The position numbers were made by a program, and so were the translations under genes. The notes beneath the pieces were generated by a model. The model made no database searches. It saw only the letters and a program-made list of their open reading frames with translations, and was not told where the DNA came from. From NCBI GenBank assembly GCA_030490835.1, contig CM059971.1, forward strand, positions 75,410,224 to 75,474,223: 64,000 nt of DNA. Direction: 5' to 3'. How positions within the stretch are numbered: the first letter of the stretch is position 1; every line of letters begins with the position of its first letter. Of the stretch, positions 57,053 through 64,000 are shown piece after piece. The stretch comes from Annona cherimola. Lineage: Eukaryota > Streptophyta > Magnoliopsida > Magnoliales > Annonaceae.

Positions 57053-58271
57053 TTTTATTTATAAATCCAATCAATAGTCACTATATAAATCCCAAATTTT
57101 ATTTATTTTCTCTTTTCTATAATTATTTATATTTTTAAATACCACCTTTTACTTTTTGGGCACATTTTGATATAGTTAAAACTTTTCAAATTAAAACTTT
57201 TTAAGTATGCTTACTTACTATCCAAACTTTTCAAACAAAATCTTTCGGCCTAAAACTTTATACTCTCCACAATTATCATATTTTTAATCATTTTCATATT
57301 TTTTATAACTATCTCACTTTTTAATTATTTATATGCAACTATCCATACAGCTAACCTATATATTTTTAACTTTATTCTATTTACAAATTTTCCTTTTTTA
57401 ATCATTTATTGACATCTTTTTATATAATTATCATATCTGTTTTAATTTTATTTTTTTACTTCTTATAATCACATCTACCAAATTACATCAATTTTTCCAT
57501 CTTATAAACTTTTTCACAAAAAATTTTTGGTCTAAAAATTTTGTCACTTTCTAAATACACCATTTATCTAAAACTAGTGTTCAAAGAACCCATGGTACTT
57601 ATAACAAGATCTGTATCTCATTTTAAAAATAATTTTTGAATTTTCAATACAACTTTTACATTTTTAATATAAATTTTCTTATTTTTAATATACATCATTG
57701 CATTCTCATTTCAGTTAAGCTTCTCGATTATTTAGAAATATTTATTTATTTGTATTTACTTTATAAGTAATACCCCTTTTATAACATTTATATCATTTTA
57801 AATTTGATTTCACGACTTTTATCATCGGGCTTTGCTTTCACAGGACCCTTCCTTATGTAACTCTTTTTCATTTTCCATATTTTAATACTTATGAAAAATT
57901 TACTTTATTTACTGTATTTAAGATCATTTGTATTACCATAAAATTCTTTTATTTTTCTAATATTACTGTGGATAAGTCTCATTTACAAATGTATAAAATC
58001 AATATAATAAAATAATATAATACTGAATTACAATTTTTCAACAACACTAAATTATCAATTTTAAGGTTATATTTCAGTATCAAAAAAATTAAAATATTAT
58101 CAATATATGGATAAATGATTCCACGAAGAACATGTTTATTTACAATAAAAAAATTTACTTTCCATAATTACCTTTTTAAAATTATTTTTTCATATTTTTT
58201 TATAAAATTACTTTACTTTTGGATCATTTTTATACAACAACACATACAACTTATTTATCTATTTTAACTTT
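57053..58271. other. AT-rich DNA with diverged MITE pieces
   Basis: 57155-57580 shares AAACTTTTCAAATTAAAACT, CTCCACAATTATCATATTTT and a TCTAAATACACC ending with the Tourist-like family, but is much diverged. 57850-58000 carries a left end of the AT-rich family (TATGTAACTCTTTTTCATTT). No gene. Confidence 0.4.
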
Positions 58272-58534
58272 GGGTGTGTTTGGCAATTAATAGAAAATAT
58301 CAAGTTAAAACTTTAATCTAAAACTTTTCACTCTCCACAACTATCATATTTTTTAATTATTTTTTCACATTTTCCTATACAACTATCCTACTTTTCAATC
58401 ATTTCTACACAACTATCCATACAACTAACCTGTCTATTTTAACTTTATTCTCTTTACGACTCATCATTACCTTTATCATATCACATTTTTTGACAACTTT
58501 TACTCTCCAAAACTTTTCATTACCAAACACACCC
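58272..58534. mobile_element. Tourist-like MITE (263 bp), GGGTGTGTTTGG family
   Basis: Ends GGGTGTGTTTGGCAATTAA and TTCATTACCAAACACACCC are inverted repeats, flanked by TTT on both sides. Same family as 20963-21244; interior shares CTAAAACTTTTCACTCTCC and ACTAACCTxTCTATTTTAAC. Confidence 0.75.
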
Positions 58535-58547
58535 TTTATTATTTTTA

Positions 58548-58819
58548 GGGGATGTTTAAGAATATGAAAGTTGTGGGAAATATGGTATTTGGTAGGAATA
58601 GAAAATGGACTATTTTGAAAATTGTGTGATTGATATGAAATAATAGGGGTAAAGTTGGAATAAATAGGTTTGTTGGAAGGTAGTTGGTAGAGAAAATGAT
58701 TAGAATATAGCGGTAAAAGTGGAAAAATATAATGATTAGTTGTGAAATGATGGATCTCGAAATCTGTGCTACCACATTTTCCCACCCGCATTTCCCATGC
58801 TATGTTCCCAAACGTCCCC
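58548..58819. mobile_element. Tourist-like MITE (272 bp), GGGGAxGTTT family
   Basis: Terminal inverted repeats GGGGATGTTTAAGAATATG and CATGCTATGTTCCCAAACGT + CCCC, flanked by TTA at 58545-58547 and 58820-58822. A TTA duplication is diagnostic of PIF/Harbinger mobilisation. A degraded relative lies at 5123-5390. Confidence 0.8.
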
Positions 58820-59322
58820 TTACTCATTATTATTTATATCATATTCATTATTTTATACCAACTTAAAAACCTTTACGTAAAAAACTTTTTTTTAAAGTAT
58901 TTTTCATAATTTATACATAAATATATATTTTTATATTTGACTTGGATGAAATTTATTGGCATCTTAATTAAATAAATAATGTTAAATATAATTGATATTA
59001 ATAAATGGAGGTGTTAAGTAGAACGGCTGGTAGGACCGTCTATCAATGGCCATCCAAATGAGTAATCATCGTAGAGATATGACATCTACGTTGCCGTTCC
59101 ATTGGCGGTTCCCAGATTTCCTTTATTGTTATTATAATTAGGCTTTTTTTTTTTTTTTTGGCCCCCAGTCGTGTCTACCCTGCTTCTCCCACTTACTAAT
59201 CCCAGTTCCCAAATTTCGCCGGCGGTTACAAGCCAACAAGCCTTTCAGAGCACCTCCAAAATCCGTATATCCGCCAACAGCCCCACATTTCTCCTCTTCT
59301 CCTTCCCTCCGCGTGAAATGAA
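58820..59322 (+). promoter_or_regulatory. Upstream region of the lectin receptor kinase
   Basis: AT-rich to about 59140, with a 15-base T-run (59143-59157), then C/T-rich leader-like sequence to the start codon. No unambiguous TATA box. At 59318-59326 a two-codon upstream ORF (ATGAAATGA) overlaps the main ATG at 59323. Confidence 0.4.
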
Positions 59323-61380
59323 ATGAAGAAGAAAAACTTTTTACTCTTCCTCCTCCTCCTCTTCCTCTTCTCCTCCCCATCCTCCGCCGTCGATTTCCTC
59401 TTCAACGGCTTCGATCCTGCCAACATCACCCTCTTCGGCAACGCCTCCCTCCAATCCCGCATCCTCTCCCTCACCTCCGACACTTATTTCTCCGACGGCC
59501 GCGCTCTCTTCCCCACCAAAATCCCCACGAGATCCTCCAACACCCCTCTTCCCTTCTCCACCTCCTTCATCTTCGCCGTCTCCCAGCTCAAATCCGTCCT
59601 CCCCGGCCACGGCCTTGCTTTCCTCTTCGCCCCTTACCCCGGCATCAACGGAACCAGCTCCTCCCAGCATCTCGGCCTCTTCAACGGCACCAACAACGGC
59701 GACCCCGCCAACCACGTCTTCGCCGTCGAGTTCGACGTCTTCCAGAACCCCGAATTCAACGACATCGATGCCAACCACGTCGGTCTCGACTTCAACTCCC
59801 TCACCTCCAACAACTCCCACACCGCCGGCTTCTGGGCCGACGGCGGCGCCGCCTTCGTCAACTACACCATCAACGACGGCCACAATTACCAAGTTTGGAT
59901 CGATTACCAGGATTCCGTAGTGAACGTGACGATGGCGCGAGTCGGGTCGCCGCGGCCGGCGCGGCCTCTGATTTCGGCGCCGGTGAATCTATCGGCGGTG
60001 CTGCTGGACGAAATGTACGTCGGCTTCTGCGCCGCCACCGGGCAGCTGGTCCAGAGCCACCGCGTGCTGGCCTGGAGCTTCAGCAACTCCAATTTCTCCG
60101 CGCACCAGGCTCTGATCACATCCAACCTGCCGTCCTTCATCCCGAAGCTAGATTCCGGGGTTCGGTCCAAGGCTTTCGTTGCCGGCGTCTCGGTGGGGGC
60201 CGTTGTTCTGGCTGGAGCAGCCGCCGGAGGCGCCGCTCTGTTTTGGGCGCGGCGGCTGCGGCGACGGCGGAGGGATGAGGAGCAGCAGGAGACGGAGGAT
60301 TGGGAACTGGAGTACTGGCCGCATCGGATGCCCTACAAGGAGATCGTGGACGCGACGAACAGGTTCTCGGAGGCGAACGTGATTGGCGTCGGTGGCAATG
60401 GAAAGGTCTACAGGGGGGTACTAGCCAGCGGGCCGGACATCGCCGTGAAGTGCATTTCTCACGACAGTAGCAAAGGGATGAAGGAGTTCTTGGCGGAGAT
60501 ATCGAGCCTGGGGCGGCTCAAGCACCGGAGCTTGGTGGGGTTGAGAGGCTGGTGCAAGAGAGACAGAGAAAGCTTGATGGTTGTCTACGATTACATGGAA
60601 AATGGGAGCTTGGACAAATGGATTTTCGATTGTGGGGAAGATGAACTGCTGCCGTGGGATGCAAGGATTCGGATTCTGAAGGATGTGGGGAATGGAGTTC
60701 TGTATCTGCACGAGGGATCAGGCGTGAAAGTCCTGCACAGGGATATCAAAGCAAGCAATGTGATGCTGGACAAGCAGATGAATGGAAAGCTAGGCGACTT
60801 CGGCCTAGCTCGAATGCACAGCCACGGCCAGGCCTTGACAACCACCCGCGTTGTCGGAACCGTGGGCTACATGGCGCCCGAGTACATGAAGAGCGGCAAG
60901 GCGACGACAAAGACCGACGTCTACGGCTTCGGCGTGCTGATCCTGGAGGTGCTATGCGGCCGCCGCCCAGTGGAGAATGACCAGCCAGGGCTGGTAGAAT
61001 GGGTGTGGGCGATGATGGAACAGGGGAGGCTGGCCGAGGCGGTGGACCGGCGCCTGCTCTGTCAAAAAAGGGCAGTCGATGCTATTGCTGAGGAAGCAGA
61101 GAGAGTGCTGCAACTGGGGCTGCTTTGCACGTACCCGGACCCGCATTCCCGGCCAACGATGAGGCAGGCGATGAAGATGCTGGAGGGGAGTGGTGTTGAA
61201 GATGGGGATGAAGAAGCAATGGATGCTTACTTGCTCAGCAAACTCGAGCCCAAGAACTGGTCCAAATACCGCCGGTGGTCTGTTCACAGGTCTTACCCCA
61301 CATTCGAGGAGATTCACCAGTCCATGTCCACAACTTCCACCTCCTTGTCTACTTCAGATAACATCGTGGAGGGCCGGTAA
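59323..61380 (+). CDS. L-type lectin-domain receptor kinase, clade VII-like
   Basis: 685 aa, single exon, as usual for this family. Residues 1-22 form a signal peptide (MKKKNFLLFLLL ... SSA). The legume-lectin domain (about 23-265) has HVFAVEFDVFQNPEFNDID and NHVGLDFNSLTS, the metal-binding region, plus several N-glycosylation sites. The transmembrane segment is about 284-309, followed by an Arg cluster. The kinase domain (about 347-620) shows the Gly loop GVGGNGKVYRG, Lys376, HRDIKASN with Asp474, DFG with Asp492, and GTVGYMAPEYM; it is an RD kinase with all key residues, so probably active. The tail ends TSDNIVEGR, recalling Arabidopsis LecRK-VII members. Expected role: plasma-membrane sensing of extracellular ligands, in defence or pollen development; ligand unknown. 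Third codon positions are C/G-rich, unlike the flanks. Confidence 0.95.
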   Translation: MKKKNFLLFLLLLFLFSSPSSAVDFLFNGFDPANITLFGNASLQSRILSLTSDTYFSDGRALFPTKIPTRSSNTPLPFSTSFIFAVSQLKSVLPGHGLAFLFAPYPGINGTSSSQHLGLFNGTNNGDPANHVFAVEFDVFQNPEFNDIDANHVGLDFNSLTSNNSHTAGFWADGGAAFVNYTINDGHNYQVWIDYQDSVVNVTMARVGSPRPARPLISAPVNLSAVLLDEMYVGFCAATGQLVQSHRVLAWSFSNSNFSAHQALITSNLPSFIPKLDSGVRSKAFVAGVSVGAVVLAGAAAGGAALFWARRLRRRRRDEEQQETEDWELEYWPHRMPYKEIVDATNRFSEANVIGVGGNGKVYRGVLASGPDIAVKCISHDSSKGMKEFLAEISSLGRLKHRSLVGLRGWCKRDRESLMVVYDYMENGSLDKWIFDCGEDELLPWDARIRILKDVGNGVLYLHEGSGVKVLHRDIKASNVMLDKQMNGKLGDFGLARMHSHGQALTTTRVVGTVGYMAPEYMKSGKATTKTDVYGFGVLILEVLCGRRPVENDQPGLVEWVWAMMEQGRLAEAVDRRLLCQKRAVDAIAEEAERVLQLGLLCTYPDPHSRPTMRQAMKMLEGSGVEDGDEEAMDAYLLSKLEPKNWSKYRRWSVHRSYPTFEEIHQSMSTTSTSLSTSDNIVEGR

Positions 61381-62379
61381 GATGCATCATTTTTGGAATT
61401 TTTTTTTATATTCTTTTTTCTTTGTTCATGGTGTAATTGGGATTGTGTTCACACGGTAGGAGTTTTATTACAGGCAAGTCATACATGTTGGTGTACATAT
61501 GTCATGTGTAAATTATGATGGAGTGCTTAGGAGGGAGGGGTTTTGTTTGGGTGTGAAAGCCCATGAAAAACACTACAACATTTTTTTTTTTTTTTTTTCT
61601 TTTTCTCTGTCTTAATATTCTTTTAAGAGTTTTGTGAGGATTGAATGTGGTTGGAAAATGTATGTTGGAGTTGGGGTGGTCGTGTTTTGTTCTTTTACAG
61701 AGAACGTGTATGTGGTGAAGGTAGATCTTGCATGATGGTTGCTTCACAAAACTCTGACGGTTGTGTAATTCCTTTGGTGCAAATGATCATTCCCACCTCT
61801 TCAACCCAGATTGGAGAGGAAACAGAAAAAAGAAATCAATTTTTCTCTATCTTTAGGGTTCTATCATAATCATCATTTCACAGAGATTTGGATCAGGAAA
61901 TTGTATAAGGAAAGGTTGTGCATCAGAAAATAGCGGACATGAGGGAAGTACCTAAGTTGTTATTGGAAATGAGAAAAACAAGGTTGTTGCTGAAAATGAG
62001 AAATGTAAGATTGTTGTATATTGTAATTGTTATATATTATAATATGAAAAATTATACAGCACAAATTATTTTTTGAAATTGGAAATTTCATCACATTCCA
62101 TCCAATAAGATGATCCCTTTTAATCAATTTGATATATACACAGCATGATTAAATCTTGCCTTTTCCCTTTTTTAGTTTTTAACATTATTATTCATTTTAT
62201 TTTAGACATCATCATTTCTTTCTTTCTTTTTTTGTGGTGACTTATCATCACCATCATTTCTTGTGCTGTAGTAAATGGGCATGAGGCGCAAGAAAAAAAA
62301 AAAAAAAAAAGAAACATCCTGCGTGGCATTGATAAGGCAAGTTTTTTCAATTGGTTGTCTTCAAAACTTTTTTTCTGGT
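61381..62379. other. 3' UTR of the lectin kinase and spacer
   Basis: The first ~150 bp are T-rich and probably 3' UTR. A T-run (61581-61598) and an A-run (62293-62310) occur. 61930-62115 is a diverged MITE-like stretch with ACATTCCATCCAATAAGATG. No further gene. Confidence 0.45.
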
Positions 62380-64000
62380 TTTTTATTTTTTATTTTTTAT
62401 GGCAAAAGTCGTGGGTTTCTAGCACTCCCTCCCCTACAAAGAATTCTGGGGAAGGCGAGAGAGAAGCTCTGCATTTAGATTAAAATTAAAAAGATCTTTA
62501 CACAGTGCTTTGGATATGCAAGTAGGGGATATAACCAACCATGAACACATGGAGATGCCTGATAAATCGCATAATCTGCTAGCGTATGAGCTACACAATT
62601 ACTTGATCTGAGGACATGAGAGAAATTACACCCCCTAGCTGTCTACCAATATGTTTTACCTCGTTAATAACATGACCAACGGTATCACGAATCCTTCCTT
62701 GCGAAATAATGAGCAAAAATAACAAAAGGGAATCAATTTCAAACAAAACCTATGAATACTTTATTTCCTGCGCCCATTTCATCGCCAGTAATAGCCCATA
62801 CGCTTCCTTCATCAATGGTTGAGCTCTCCCCTGCCAAGCTCAGCATTTCAATGCTAATAAGGTCCCTTCATGATCTCTGACTGCCGCACCCACACCAGTA
62901 GTCCTTCTGTCAATTTGGCATCCTGCATCTACATTGATTCTGAGTTGGCCTCTATTTGGTGGTACCCATCCTGCTTGCAATTCATGGTTCAGATTTTTAC
63001 AGTTTCTTAAAGCATCCCCTGTTTCATATTGGTGAAGGATGGATATACATTTGTATGGGATATCCTGAAACAAGGAGACTCACCAGTTTCCCTTCGTTGA
63101 TTTCTGTAGTGCCATATCAGCCACCATGAAAGGGTAAATGTTTCAGAAATTGTGATCTTGATCGATGAGAGAACCATCGAAGGATGTCCAAAATGCTTTT
63201 GGCATCACATTGTTGAATCAGATTTCGCAACTGAGGATCGAAGGCCATCTTAGTCGCCGAGCAATTGCAGAAAACATGCCATGAATCTTCCTGTTGGTTG
63301 TTACGTAGGATACATCGTGGATCAACTTGCAAAACTCTCTTCGACAAGTTCAGCCGTGTGGGAAGTGCATCTTTGCAAAGGCGCCACCAAAAATCTTGAT
63401 CTTTGACGACAATTTTGGCTTCCAAATATGCTTTAGGATATCAACATCAACAATGTTTGGTTGATTAAAATCATTTCCCCTTTGTTGTAGATCCCACTCC
63501 AGCAATTTTCTACAGCCTGACTTCACACTATATATCCCATTTGGTTCCTTTGCCTAGAAGATTTAATCACGATCTGCAGACAAGGGGATGAGCACACATT
63601 TGACAATGTTCCATCCTTCATCTCCCACCACCATCTTTACTTCATTTTCCTTCCAACATTTGTTTGGCCAGTTTATGAATTTCTCCACCTTTTGGTCAGA
63701 TCCATCTCCCTTGGTAGTGGTCCAGCAAAAATTAATTTGAAAGGGGTCCATTTGTCCTTGAGAAAGTTTATCCGTTTTCCATCCCCTATCCTCCATTGGC
63801 AGCCCTTCTTCAACACCTATCTTACATCAGGAATGCTCCTCCATGGATATGATGCATTATTCTTAGTGGACACAGTTCCAAAAGTCACTATTTGGGAAAT
63901 ATTTGTCTTTTACCACTTTATAGCATAGGGACTCATGGTCTGTCATTAGTCTTCACCCTTGTTTTGCGAGAATAGCCATGTTAAAAGCACCAAAGTCATG
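62380..64000 (-). mobile_element. LINE 3' part (RT end, zf-RVT, RNase H), decayed
   Basis: Minus strand, continuing beyond the window. From 64000 downwards: DFGAFNMAILAKQG then a stop where Trp is usual, the linker (63796-63563), zf-RVT at 63425-63117 (DFWWRLCKDALPTRLNLSKR, then a C...H..C cluster), and RNase H from about 62990 (LRINVDAG, KEAYGLLLAMKWA, FEIDSLLL, HVLRSSNCVAHTLADYA). Several stops and frameshifts separate these. The stop near 62477 is followed by a 3' UTR and an (ATAAAAA)-type tail seen as T-rich 62363-62400. It differs in sequence from the LINE family at 1-755 and 3511-4682. Confidence 0.82.

Noticed and set aside
59341..59892. 183-aa minus-strand Gly/Val/Glu-rich ORF over the lectin kinase
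   Set aside because: Low-complexity product of C/G-rich third positions on the opposite strand.

Overview
The window is nuclear DNA of a flowering plant. The evidence is two plant-type protein kinase genes (one with eight exons and GT-AG introns, one intronless lectin receptor kinase), plant LINE, Ty1/copia, PIF/Harbinger, hAT and SINE-like remnants, and AT-rich intergenic DNA full of microsatellites and small inverted-repeat elements. The species cannot be fixed from the sequence. Only two genes look intact; most of the rest is transposon-derived, often nested.

Layout. 1-760: 3' end of a LINE (RNase H domain, poly-A). 3511-4682: a second copy of that LINE family, inverted. 4.7-7.2 kb: a tandem duplication and two small inverted-repeat elements. 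7.26-18.1 kb: a CDK-like kinase gene of the At1g18670/IBS1-like group (predicted 720 aa, N-terminal MGC lipidation motif); its introns hold two local duplications, an RTE-type LINE fragment, a foldback MITE and a 652-bp hAT-like element. 18.2-27.5 kb: a SINE-like element, a 1.24-kb hAT-like element with a nested MITE, a cluster of AT-rich MITE-like units and a tandem duplication.

27.5-45.9 kb is one nested structure. A LINE reverse transcriptase is cut into three pieces (27497-28113, 33649-33888, 45482-45920) by two insertions, each with TG...CA ends and an exact 5-bp target duplication (TACTT and AGAAG). Removing each insertion and one duplicate restores the local LINE frame. The first insertion (5.5 kb) holds a minus-strand copia 3' end, itself interrupted by a 1.56-kb hAT-like element with an 8-bp duplication. 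The second (11.6 kb) holds a nearly complete copia element (5' LTR 34741-35059, gag-pol 37326-41383, truncated 3' LTR from 41808) and then an unusual series of tandem arrays (42.4-45.2 kb).

46-51 kb: a decayed minus-strand PIF/Harbinger transposase with a Myb/SANT-like ORF and a viroplasmin/RNase H1 N-terminal-like ORF. 51.3-59 kb: further MITEs, a SINE-like piece, tandem repeats and two GC-rich islands without a recognisable gene. 59323-61380: an intact intronless L-type lectin receptor kinase, closest by recall to clade VII. 62.4-64 kb: the 3' part of another LINE on the minus strand, running off the window.

The two kinases show no sign of co-regulation. The CDK-like kinase is probably membrane-anchored through lipidation, and the lectin kinase is a plasma-membrane receptor. 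The transposon record is best read as successive layers of insertion.
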